DNA from: Auanema rhodensis
Lineage: Eukaryota > Nematoda > Chromadorea > Rhabditida > Rhabditidae
Length of the DNA stretch: 64,000 bases
Reading direction: 5' to 3'
Assembly: GCA_964057225.1 (NCBI GenBank)
Contig: OZ059896.1
Coordinates: 22,688,501 to 22,752,500, forward strand
Under the pieces are notes generated by a model. The model ran no database searches. It was not told the DNA's origin and saw only the letters and a program-made list of their open reading frames with translations. Below, in pieces: positions 11,939-24,570 of this stretch. The first letter of the stretch is position 1, and every line of letters starts with the position of its first letter. The position numbers and the translations under genes were made by a program.

Positions 11939-14900
11939 CGTCGATCTGTGTTATCAGATTTGCGCTAGCTTAAAAATGCACCGAGATATCAACTGATATA
12001 AGTTCACACTTATATCCTCGATTTTCACCCTGAAGAATTAATTTTTTTGTTGAATAACATTGTCCATCGTCTTTGCCTTGAAGAAAGGAATCTAAAAACA
12101 TCTACTTTTTGCTAAATTATTCTGAAATTTTTCGAAAAAATTTTTGTCCAAATGTTTTTGGAAGCAATGTTGATTGTACATGGAAACTCAACATACACTA
12201 ATGCATCATTTTTCAAACGATCATAACTAATTTTTGTATTAAGCGTTTCTCAATGTAGTATAGTGCATTCGATGCGGATTTTTAAGCTGCGTCGATCTGT
12301 GTTATCAGATTTGCGCTAGCTTGAAAATGCACCGAGATATCAACTGATATAAGTTCACACTTATATCCTCGATTTTCACCCTGAAGAATTGATTTTTTCG
12401 TTGAATAACATTGTCCATCGTTTTTGCCTTGAAAAAAGAAATCTAAAAACATCTACTTTTTGCTAAATTATTTTGAAATTTTTTGAAAAAATTTTTGTCA
12501 AAATGTTTTTGGAAGCAATGTTGATTGTACATGGAAACTCAACATACACTAATGCATCATTTTTCAAACGATCATAACTAATTTTTGTATTAAGCGTTTC
12601 TCAATGTAGTATAGTGCATTCGATGCGGATTTTTAAGCTGCGTCGATCTGTGTTATCAGATTTGCGCTAGCTTAAAAATGCACCGAGATATCAACTGATA
12701 TAAGTTCACACTTATATCCTCGATTTTCACCCTGAAGAATTAATTTTTTCGTTGAATAACATTGTCCATCGTCTTTGCCTTGAAGAAAGGAATCTAAAAA
12801 CATCTACTTTTTGCTAAATTATTCTGAAATTTTTCGAAAAAATTTTTGTCAAAATGTTTTTGGAAGCAATGTTGATTGTACATGGAAACTCAACATACAC
12901 TAATGCATCATTTTTCAAACGATCATAACTAATTTTTGTATTAAGCGTTTCTCAATGTAGTATAGTGCATTCGATGCGGATTTTTAAGCTGCGTCGATTT
13001 GTGTTATCAGATTTGCGCTAGCTTAAAAATGCACCGAGATATCAACTGATATAAGTTCACACTTATATCCTCGATTTTCACCCTGAAGAATTAATTTTTT
13101 CGTTGAATAACATTGTCCATCGTCTTTGCCTTGAAAAAAGAAATCTAAAAACATCTACTTTTTGCCATATTATTCTGAAATTTTTCGAAAAAATTTTTGT
13201 CAAAATGTTTTTGGAAGCAATGTTGAGTGTACATGGAAACTCAACATACACTAATGCATCATTTTTCAAACGATCATAACTAATTTTTGTATTGAGCGTT
13301 TCTCAATGTAGTATAGTGCATTCGATGCGGATTTTTAAGCTGCGTCGATCTGTGTTATCAGATTTGCACTAGCTTGAAAATGCACCGAGATATCAACTGA
13401 TATAAGTTCACACTTATATCCTCGATTTTCACCCTGAAGAATTAATTTTTTCGTTGAATAACATTGTCCATCGTCTTTGCCTTGAAAAAAGGAATCTAAA
13501 AACATCTACTTTTTGCCATATTATTCTGAAATTTTTCGAAAAAATTTTTGTCAAAATGTTTTTGGAAGCAATGTTGAGTGTACATGGAAACTCAACATAC
13601 ACTAATGCATCATTTTTCAAACGATCATAACTAATTTTTGTATTAAGCGTTTCTCAATGTAGTATAGTGCATTCGATGCGGATTTTTAAGCTGCGTCGAT
13701 CTGTGTTGTTAGATTTGCGCTAGCTTAAAAATGCACCGAGATATCAACTGATATCTGTTCACACTTATATCCTCGATTTTCACCCTGAAGAATTAATTTT
13801 TTCGTTGAATAACATTGTCCATCGTCTTTGCCTTGAAAAAAGGAATCTAAAAACATCTACTTTTTGCTAAATTATTCTGAAATTTTTCGAAAAAATTTTT
13901 GTCAAAATGTTTTTGGAAGCAATGTTGAGTGTACATGGAAACTCAACATACACTAATGCATCATTTTTCAAACGATCATAACTAATTTTTGTATTGAGCG
14001 TTTCTCAATGTAGTATAGTGCATTCGATGCGGATTTTTAAGCTGCGTCGATCTGTGTTATCAGATTTGCACTAGCTTGAAAATGCACCGAGATATCAACT
14101 GATATAAGTTCACACTTATATCCTCGATTTTCACCCTGAAGAATTAATTTTTTCGTTGAATAACATTGTCCATCGTCTTTGCCTTGAAAAAAGGAATCTA
14201 AAAACATCTACTTTTTGCTAAATTATTCTGAAATTTTTCGAAAAAATTTTTGTCAAAATGTTTTTGGAAGCAATGTTGAGTGTACATGGAAACTCAACAT
14301 ACACTAATGCATCATTTTTCAAACGATCATAACTAATTTTTGTATTAAGCGTTTCTCAATGTAGTATAGTGCATTCGATGCGGATTTTTAAGCTGCGTCG
14401 ATCATTGTTATCAGATTTGCGCTAGCTTGAAAATGCACCGAGATATCAACTGATATAAGTTCACACTTATATCCTCGATTTTCACCCTGAAGAATTAATT
14501 TTTTCGTTGAATAACATTGTCCATCGTCTTTGCCTTGAAAAAAGGAATCTAAAAACATCTACTTTTTGCTAAATTATTCTGAAATTTTTCGAAAAAATTT
14601 TTGTCAAAATGTTTTTGGAAGCAATGTTGAGTGTACATGGAAACTCAACATACACTAATGCATCATGTTTCAAACGATCATAACTAATTTTTGTATTAAG
14701 CGTTTCTCAATGTAGTATAGTGCATTCGATGCGGATTTTTAAGCTGCGTCGATCTGTGTTATCAGATTTGCGCTAGCTTGAAAATGCACCGAGATATCAA
14801 CTGATATGAGTTCACACTTATATCCTCGATTTTCACCCTGAAGAATTGATTTTTTCGTTGAATAACATTGTCCATCGTTTTTGCCTTGAAAAAAGAAATC

Positions 14901-15799
14901 TAAAAACATCTACTTTTTGCTAAATTATTTTGAAATTTTTCGAAAAAATTTTTGTCAAAATGTTTTTGGAAGCAATGTTGATTGTACATGGAAACTCAAC
15001 ATACACTAATGCATCATTTTTCAAACGATCATAACTAATTTTTGTATTAAGCGTTTCTCAATGTAGTATAGTGCATTCGATGCGGATTTTTAAGCTGCGT
15101 CGATCTGTGTTATCAGATTTGCGCTAGCTTAAAAATGCACCGAGATATCAACTGATATAAGTTCACACTTATATCCTCGATTTTCACCCTGAAGAATTAA
15201 TTTTTTCGTTGAATAACATTGTCCATCGTCTTTGCCTTGAAGAAAGGAATCTAAAAACATCTACTTTTTGCTAAATTATTCTGAAATTTTTCGAAAAAAT
15301 TTTTGTCAAAATGTTTTTGGAAGCAATGTTGATTGTACATGGAAACTCAACATACACTAATGCATCATTTTTCAAACGATCATAACTAATTTTTGTATTA
15401 AGCGTTTCTCAATGTAGTATAGTGCATTCGATGCGGATTTTTAAGCTGCGTCGATCTGTGTTATCAGATTTGCGCTAGCTTAAAAATGCACCGAGATATC
15501 AACTGATATAAGTTCACACTTATATCCTCGATTTTCACCCTGAAGAATTAATTTTTTCGTTGAATAACATTGTCCATCGTCTTTGCCTTGAAGAAAGGAA
15601 TCTAAAAACATCTACTTTTTGCTAAATTATTCTGAAATTTTTCGAAAAAATTTTTGTCAAAATGTTTTTGGAAGCAATGTTGATTGTACATGGAAACTCA
15701 ACATACACTAATGCATCATTTTTCAAACGATCATAACTAATTTTTGTATTAAGCGTTTCTCAATGTAGTATAGTGCATTCGATGCGGATTTTTAAGCTG
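11939..15799. repeat. Mixed monomers of array 1, no clean HOR
   Basis: Eleven units of several types: GAAGAAAGG units (11939, 12641, 15098, 15449), GAATTGATT/GTTTTTGCC units (12290, 14747), and the first TTTTTGCCATATT units (12992, 13343). The pair of units from 13694 with GTTAG and GATATCTG, then GCACTAGCTTG, recurs at 28081. Unit 14396 has the unusual GATCATTGTTATC. The unit at 11939 has private changes (TTTTTTTGTTG, GTCCAAATG) and the one before it ends TTAATCTGCG, so this is another weakly homogenised edge. Confidence 0.8.
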
Positions 15800-18700
15800 C
15801 GTCGATTTGTGTTATCAGATTTGCGCTAGCTTAAAAATGCACCGAGATATCAACTGATATAAGTTCACACTTATATCCTCGATTTTCACCCTGAAGAATT
15901 AATTTTTTCGTTGAATAACATTGTCCATCGTCTTTGCCTTGAAAAAAGAAATCTAAAAACATCTACTTTTTGCCATATTATTCTGAAATTTTTCGAAAAA
16001 ATTTTTGTCAAAATGTTTTTGGAAGCAATGTTGAGTGTACATGGAAACTCAACATACACTAATGCATCATTTTTCAAACGATCATAACTAATTTTTGTAT
16101 TAAGCGTTTCTCAATGTAGTATAGTGCATTCGATGCGGATTTTTAAGCTGCGTCGATCTGTGTTGTCAGATTTGCGCTAGCTTAAAAATGCACCGAGATA
16201 TCAACTGATATCTGTTCACACTTATATCCTCGATTTTCACCCTGAAGAATTAATTTTTTCGTTGAATAACATTGTCCATCGTCTTTGCCTTGAAAAAAGA
16301 AATCTAAAAACATCTACTTTTTGCTAAATTATTCTGAAATTTTTCGAAAAAATTTTTGTCAAAATGTTTTTGGAAGCAATGTTGAGTGTACATGGAAACT
16401 CAACATACACTAATGCATCATTTTTCAAACGATCATAACTAATTTTTGTATTGAGCGTTTCTCAATGTAGTATAGTGCATTCGATGCGGATTTTTAAGCT
16501 GCGTCGATCTGTGTTATCAGATTTGCACTAGCTTGAAAATGCACCGAGATATCAACTGATATAAGTTCACACTTATATCCTCGATTTTCACCCTGAAGAA
16601 TTAATTTTTTCGTTGAATAACATTGTCCATCGTCTTTGCCTTGAAAAAAGGAATCTAAAAACATCTACTTTTTGCCATATTATTCTGAAATTTTTCGAAA
16701 AAATTTTTGTCAAAATGTTTTTGGAAGCAATGTTGAGTGTACATGGAAACTCAACATACACTAATGCATCATTTTTCAAACGATCATAACTAATTTTTGT
16801 ATTGAGCGTTTCTCAATGTAGTATAGTGCATTCGATGCGGATTTTAAGCTGCGCCGATCTGTGTTATCAGATTTGCGCTAGCTTAAAAATGCACCGAGAT
16901 ATCAACTGATATAAGTTCACACTTATATCCTCTATTTTCACCCTGAAGAATTAATTTTTTCGTTGAATAACATTGTCCATCGTCTTTGCCTTGAAGAAAG
17001 GAATCTAAAAACATCTACTTTTTGCTAAATTATTCTGAAATTTTTCGAAAAAATTTTTGTCAAAATGTTTTTGGAAGCAATGTTGATTGTACATGGAAAC
17101 TCAACATACACTAATGCATCATTTTTCAAACGATCATAACTAATTTTTGTATTAAGCGTTTCTCAATGTAGTATAGTGCATTCGATGCGGATTTTTAAGC
17201 TGCGTCGATTTGTGTTATCAGATTTGCGCTAGCTTAAAAATGCACCGAGATATCAACTGATATAAGTTCACACTTATATCCTCGATTTTCACCCTGAAGA
17301 ATTAATTTTTTCGTTGAATAACATTGTCCATCGTCTTTGCCTTGAAAAAAGGAATCTAAAAACATCTACTTTTTGCCATATTATTCTGAAATTTTTCGAA
17401 AAAATTTTTGTCAAAATGTTTTTGGAAGCAATGTTGACTGTACATGGAAACTCAACATACACTAATGCATCATGTTTCAAACGATCATAACTAATTTTTG
17501 TATTAAGCGTTTCTCAATGTAGTATAGTGCATTCGATGCGGATTTTTAAGCTGCGTCGATCTGTGTTATCAGATTTGCGCTAGCTTGAAAATGCACCGAG
17601 ATATCAACTGATATAAGTTCACACTTATATCCTCGATTTTCACCCTGAAGAATTGATTTTTTCGTTGAATAACATTGTCCATCGTTTTTGCCTTGAAAAA
17701 AGAAATCTAAAAACATCTACTTTTTGCTAAATTATTTTGAAATTTTTCGAAAAAATTTTTGTCAAAATGTTTTTGGAAGCAATGTTGATTGTACATGGAA
17801 ACTCAACATACACTAATGCATCATTTTTCAAACGATCATAACTAATTTTTGTATTAAGCGTTTCTCAATGTAGTATAGTGCATTCGATGCGGATTTTTAA
17901 GCTGCGTCGATCTGTGTTATCAGATTTGCGCTAGCTTAAAAATGCACCGAGATATCAACTGATATAAGTTCACACTTATATCCTCGATTTTCACCCTGAA
18001 GAATTAATTTTTTCGTTGAATAACATTGTCCATCGTCTTTGCCTTGAAGAAAGGAATCTAAAAACATCTACTTTTTGCTAAATTATTCTGAAATTTTTCG
18101 AAAAAATTTTTGTCAAAATGTTTTTGGAAGCAATGTTGATTGTACATGGAAACTCAACATACACTAATGCATCATTTTTCAAACGATCATAACTAATTTT
18201 TGTATTAAGCGTTTCTCAATGTAGTATAGTGCATTCGATGCGGATTTTTAAGCTGCGTCGATTTGTGTTATCAGATTTGCGCTAGCTTAAAAATGCACCG
18301 AGATATCAACTGATATAAGTTCACACTTATATCCTCGATTTTCACCCTGAAGAATTAATTTTTTCGTTGAATAACATTGTCCATCGTCTTTGCCTTGAAA
18401 AAAGAAATCTAAAAACATCTACTTTTTGCCATATTATTCTGAAATTTTTCGAAAAAATTTTTGTCAAAATGTTTTTGGAAGCAATGTTGAGTGTACATGG
18501 AAACTCAACATACACTAATGCATCATTTTTCAAACGATCATAACTAATTTTTGTATTAAGCGTTTCTCAATGTAGTATAGTGCATTCGATGCGGATTTTT
18601 AAGCTGCGTCGATCTGTGTTGTCAGATTTGCGCTAGCTTAAAAATGCACCGAGATATCAACTGATATCTGTTCACACTTATATCCTCGATTTTCACCCTG

Positions 18701-20009
18701 AAGAATTAATTTTTTCGTTGAATAACATTGTCCATCGTCTTTGCCTTGAAAAAAGAAATCTAAAAACATCTACTTTTTGCTAAATTATTCTGAAATTTTT
18801 CGAAAAAATTTTTGTCAAAATGTTTTTGGAAGCAATGTTGAGTGTACATGGAAACTCAACATACACTAATGCATCATTTTTCAAACGATCATAACTAATT
18901 TTTGTATTGAGCGTTTCTCAATGTAGTATAGTGCATTCGATGCGGATTTTTAAGCTGCGTCGATCTGTGTTATCAGATTTGCACTAGCTTGAAAATGCAC
19001 CGAGATATCAACTGATATAAGTTCACACTTATATCCTCGATTTTCACCCTGAAGAATTAATTTTTTCGTTGAATAACATTGTCCATCGTCTTTGCCTTGA
19101 AAAAAGGAATCTAAAAACATCTACTTTTTGCCATATTATTCTGAAATTTTTCGAAAAAATTTTTGTCAAAATGTTTTTGGAAGCAATGTTGAGTGTACAT
19201 GGAAACTCAACATACACTAATGCATCATTTTTCAAACGATCATAACTAATTTTTGTATTGAGCGTTTCTCAATGTAGTATAGTGCATTCGATGCGGATTT
19301 TAAGCTGCGCCGATCTGTGTTATCAGATTTGCGCTAGCTTAAAAATGCACCGAGATATCAACTGATATAAGTTCACACTTATATCCTCTATTTTCACCCT
19401 GAAGAATTAATTTTTTCGTTGAATAACATTGTCCATCGTCTTTGCCTTGAAGAAAGGAATCTAAAAACATCTACTTTTTGCTAAATTATTCTGAAATTTT
19501 TCGAAAAAATTTTTGTCAAAATGTTTTTGGAAGCAATGTTGATTGTACATGGAAACTCAACATACACTAATGCATCATTTTTCAAACGATCATAACTAAT
19601 TTTTGTATTAAGCGTTTCTCAATGTAGTATAGTGCATTCGATGCGGATTTTTAAGCTGCGTCGATTTGTGTTATCAGATTTGCGCTAGCTTAAAAATGCA
19701 CCGAGATATCAACTGATATAAGTTCACACTTATATCCTCGATTTTCACCCTGAAGAATTAATTTTTTCGTTGAATAACATTGTCCATCGTCTTTGCCTTG
19801 AAAAAAGGAATCTAAAAACATCTACTTTTTGCCATATTATTCTGAAATTTTTCGAAAAAATTTTTGTCAAAATGTTTTTGGAAGCAATGTTGAGTGTACA
19901 TGGAAACTCAACATACACTAATGCATCATTTTTCAAACGATCATAACTAATTTTTGTATTAAGCGTTTCTCAATGTAGTATAGTGCATTCGATGCGGATT
20001 TTTAAGCTG
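15800..20009. repeat. 7-monomer HOR (2456 bp) plus five monomers of a second turn
   Basis: Turn 1 is 15800-18255. Turn 2 runs 18256-20009 with the first four monomers in the same order and a fifth that matches only in part. Order: CGATTTGTG with AAAGAAATC and GCCATATT; GTTGTCAG with GATATCTG; GCACTAGCTTG with GCCATATT, ending in a shortened GGATTTTAAG; GCGCCGATC with CCTCTATTTTC and GAAGAAAGG; CGATTTGTG with AAAAAAGG and GCCATATT; then two further types in turn 1 only. The missing T makes the period 2456, not 2457. The fifth monomer in turn 1 (17203) has GTTGACTG and CATGTTTC, absent in turn 2 (19659). Confidence 0.88.
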
Positions 20010-22464
20010 CGTCGATTTGTGTTATCAGATTTGCGCTAGCTTAAAAATGCACCGAGATATCAACTGATATAAGTTCACACTTATATCCTCGATTTTCACC
20101 CTGAAGAATTAATTTTTTCGTTGAATAACATTGTCCATCGTCTTTGCCTTGAAAAAAGAAATCTAAAAACATCTACTTTTTGCCATATTATTCTGAAATT
20201 TTTCGAAAAAATTTTTGTCAAAATGTTTTTGGAAGCAATGTTGAGTGTACATGGAAACTCAACATACACTAATGCATCATTTTTCAAACGATCATAACTA
20301 ATTTTTGTATTAAGCGTTTCTCAATGTAGTATAGTGCATTCGATGCGGATTTTTAAGCTGCGTCGATCTGTGTTGTCAGATTTGCGCTAGCTTAAAAATG
20401 CACCGAGATATCAACTGATATCTGTTCACACTTATATCCTCGATTTTCACCCTGAAGAATTAATTTTTTCGTTGAATAACATTGTCCATCGTCTTTGCCT
20501 TGAAAAAAGAAATCTAAAAACATCTACTTTTTGCTAAATTATTCTGAAATTTTTCGAAAAAATTTTTGTCAAAATGTTTTTGGAAGCAATGTTGAGTGTA
20601 CATGGAAACTCAACATACACTAATGCATCATTTTTCAAACGATCATAACTAATTTTTGTATTGAGCGTTTCTCAATGTAGTATAGTGCATTCGATGCGGA
20701 TTTTTAAGCTGCGTCGATCTGTGTTATCAGATTTGCACTAGCTTGAAAATGCACCGAGATATCAACTGATATAAGTTCACACTTATATCCTCGATTTTCA
20801 CCCTGAAGAATTAATTTTTTCGTTGAATAACATTGTCCATCGTCTTTGCCTTGAAAAAAGGAATCTAAAAACATCTACTTTTTGCCATATTATTCTGAAA
20901 TTTTTCGAAAAAATTTTTGTCAAAATGTTTTTGGAAGCAATGTTGAGTGTACATGGAAACTCAACATACACTAATGCATCATTTTTCAAACGATCATAAC
21001 TAATTTTTGTATTGAGCGTTTCTCAATGTAGTATAGTGCATTCGATGCGGATTTTAAGCTGCGCCGATCTGTGTTATCAGATTTGCGCTAGCTTAAAAAT
21101 GCACCGAGATATCAACTGATATAAGTTCACACTTATATCCTCTATTTTCACCCTGAAGAATTAATTTTTTCGTTGAATAACATTGTCCATCGTCTTTGCC
21201 TTGAAGAAAGGAATCTAAAAACATCTACTTTTTGCTAAATTATTCTGAAATTTTTCGAAAAAATTTTTGTCAAAATGTTTTTGGAAGCAATGTTGATTGT
21301 ACATGGAAACTCAACATACACTAATGCATCATTTTTCAAACGATCATAACTAATTTTTGTATTAAGCGTTTCTCAATGTAGTATAGTGCATTCGATGCGG
21401 ATTTTTAAGCTGCGTCGATTTGTGTTATCAGATTTGCGCTAGCTTAAAAATGCACCGAGATATCAACTGATATAAGTTCACACTTATATCCTCGATTTTC
21501 ACCCTGAAGAATTAATTTTTTCGTTGAATAACATTGTCCATCGTCTTTGCCTTGAAAAAAGAAATCTAAAAACATCTACTTTTTGCTAAATTATTCTGAA
21601 ATTTTTCGAAAAAATTTTTGTCAAAATGTTTTTGGAAGCAATGTTGAGTGTACATGGAAACTCAACATACACTAATGCATCATTTTTCAAACGATCATAA
21701 CTAATTTTTGTATTGAGCGTTTCTCAATGTAGTATAGTGCATTCGATGCGGATTTTTAAGCTGCGTCGATCTGTGTTATCAGATTTGCACTAGCTTGAAA
21801 ATGCACCGAGATATCAACTGATATAAGTTCACACTTATATCCTCGATTTTCACCCTGAAGAATTAATTTTTTCGTTGAATAACATTGTCCATCGTCTTTG
21901 CCTTGAAAAAAGGAATCTAAAAACATCTACTTTTTGCCATATTATTCTGAAATTTTTCGAAAAAATTTTTGTCAAAATGTTTTTGGAAGCAATGTTGAGT
22001 GTACATGGAAACTCAACATACACTAATGCATCATTTTTCAAACGATCATAACTAATTTTTGTATTGAGCGTTTCTCAATGTAGTATAGTGCATTCGATGC
22101 GGATTTTAAGCTGCGCCGATCTGTGTTATCAGATTTGCGCTAGCTTAAAAATGCACCGAGATATCAACTGATATAAGTTCACACTTATATCCTCTATTTT
22201 CACCCTGAAGAATTAATTTTTTCGTTGAATAACATTGTCCATCGTCTTTGCCTTGAAGAAAGGAATCTAAAAACATCTACTTTTTGCTAAATTATTCTGA
22301 AATTTTTCGAAAAAATTTTTGTCAAAATGTTTTTGGAAGCAATGTTGATTGTACATGGAAACTCAACATACACTAATGCATCATTTTTCAAACGATCATA
22401 ACTAATTTTTGTATTAAGCGTTTCTCAATGTAGTATAGTGCATTCGATGCGGATTTTTAAGCTG
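20010..22464. repeat. Shortened derivatives of the 7-mer HOR (4- and 3-monomer turns)
   Basis: Units 20010-21412 repeat positions 1-4 of the 7-mer. Units 21413-22464 repeat it again, but the first of these (21413) has the left half of position 1 (CGATTTGTG, AAAGAAATC) and the right half of position 2 (GCTAAATT, ATTGAGCG). The shortened GGATTTTAAG plus GCGCCGATC marker therefore appears four times: at 16852, 19308, 21062 and 22114. The spacings are 2456, 1754 and 1052 bp, i.e. seven, five and three monomers less one base. Confidence 0.87.
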
Positions 22465-24570
22465 CGTCGATTTGTGTTATCAGATTTGCGCTAGCTTAAA
22501 AATGCACCGAGATATCAACTGATATAAGTTCACACTTATATCCTCGATTTTCACCCTGAAGAATTAATTTTTTCGTTGAATAACATTGTCCATCGTCTTT
22601 GCCTTGAAAAAAGGAATCTAAAAACATCTACTTTTTGCCATATTATTCTGAAATTTTTCGAAAAAATTTTTGTCAAAATGTTTTTGGAAGCAATGTTGAG
22701 TGTACATGGAAACTCAACATACACTAATGCATCATTTTTCAAACGATCATAACTAATTTTTGTATTAAGCGTTTCTCAATGTAGTATAGTGCATTCGATG
22801 CGGATTTTTAAGCTGCGTCGATCTGTGTTGTCAGATTTGCGCTAGCTTAAAAATGCACCGAGATATCAACTGATATCTGTTCACACTTATATCCTCGATT
22901 TTCACCCTGAAGAATTAATTTTTTCGTTGAATAACATTGTCCATCGTCTTTGCCTTGAAGAAAGGAATCTAAAAACATCTACTTTTTGCTAAATTATTCT
23001 GAAATTTTTCGAAAAAATTTTTGTCAAAATGTTTTTGGAAGCAATGTTGATTGTACATGGAAACTCAACATACACTAATGCATCATTTTTCAAACGATCA
23101 TAACTAATTTTTGTATTAAGCGTTTCTCAATGTAGTATAGTGCATTCGATGCGGATTTTTAAGCTGCGTCGATTTGTGTTATCAGATTTGCGCTAGCTTA
23201 AAAATGCACCGAGATATCAACTGATCTAAGTTCACACTTATATCCTCGATTTTCACCCTGAAGAATTAATTTTTTCGTTGAATAACATTGTCCATCGTCT
23301 TTGCCTTGAAAAAAGGAATCTAAAAACATCTACTTTTTGCCATATTATTCTGAAATTTTTCGAAAAAATTTTTGTCAAAATGTTTTTGGAAGCAATGTTG
23401 ACTGTACATGGAAACTCAACATACACTAATGCATCATTTTTCAAACGATCATAACTAATTTTTGTATTAAGCGTTTCTCAATGTAGTATAGTGCATTCGA
23501 TGCGGATTTTTAAGCTGCGTCGATCTGTGTTGTCAGATTTGCGCTAGCTTAAAAATGCACCGAGATATCAACTGATATCTGTTCACACTTATATCCTCGA
23601 TTTTCACCCTGAAGAATTAATTTTTTCGTTGAATAACATTGTCCATCGTCTTTGCCTTGAAGAAAGGAATCTAAAAATATCTACTTTTTGCTAAATTATT
23701 CTGAAATTTTTCGAAAAAATTTTTGTCAAAATGTTTTTGGAAGCAATGTTGATTGTACATGGAAACTCAACATACACTAATGCATCATTTTTCAAACGAT
23801 CATAACTAATTTTTGTATTAAGCGTTTCTCAATGTAGTATAGTGCATTCGATGCGGATTTTTAAGCTGCGTCGATTTGTGTTATCAGATTTGCGCTAGCT
23901 TAAAAATGCACCGAGATATCAACTGATATAAGTTCACACTTATATCCTCGATTTTCACCCTGAAGAATTAATTTTTTCGTTGAATAACATTGTCCATCGT
24001 CTTTGCCTTGAAAAAAGGAATCTAAAAACATCTACTTTTTGCCATATTATTCTGAAATTTTTCGAAAAAATTTTTGTCAAAATGTTTTTGGAAGCAATGT
24101 TGACTGTACATGGAAACTCAACATACACTAATGCATCATTTTTCAAACGATCATAACTAATTTTTGTATTAAGCGTTTCTCAATGTAGTATAGTGCATTC
24201 GATGCGGATTTTTAAGCTGCGTCGATCTGTGTTGTCAGATTTGCGCTAGCTTAAAAATGCACCGAGATATCAACTGATATCTGTTCACACTTATATCCTC
24301 GATTTTCACCCTGAAGAATTAATTTTTTCGTTGAATAACATTGTCCATCGTCTTTGCCTTGAAGAAAGGAATCTAAAAACATCTACTTTTTGCTAAATTA
24401 TTCTGAAATTTTTCGAAAAAATTTTTGTCAAAATGTTTTTGGAAGCAATGTTGATTGTACATGGAAACTCAACATACACTAATGCATCATTTTTCAAACG
24501 ATCATAACTAATTTTTGTATTAAGCGTTTCTCAATGTAGTATAGTGCATTCGATGCGGATTTTTAAGCTG
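22465..24570. repeat. 2-monomer HOR, three turns (702 bp each)
   Basis: Turns at 22465, 23167 and 23869. Each has a CGATTTGTG/AAAAAAGG/GCCATATT monomer, then a GTTGTCAG/GATATCTG monomer that switches to GAAGAAAGG and GTTGATTG in its right part. That second monomer (22816, 23518, 24220) is itself a hybrid of two types found in the 7-mer. Turns 2 and 3 add GTTGACTG; 23167 has a private GATCTAAG and 23518 a private AAAAATATC. Confidence 0.87.
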
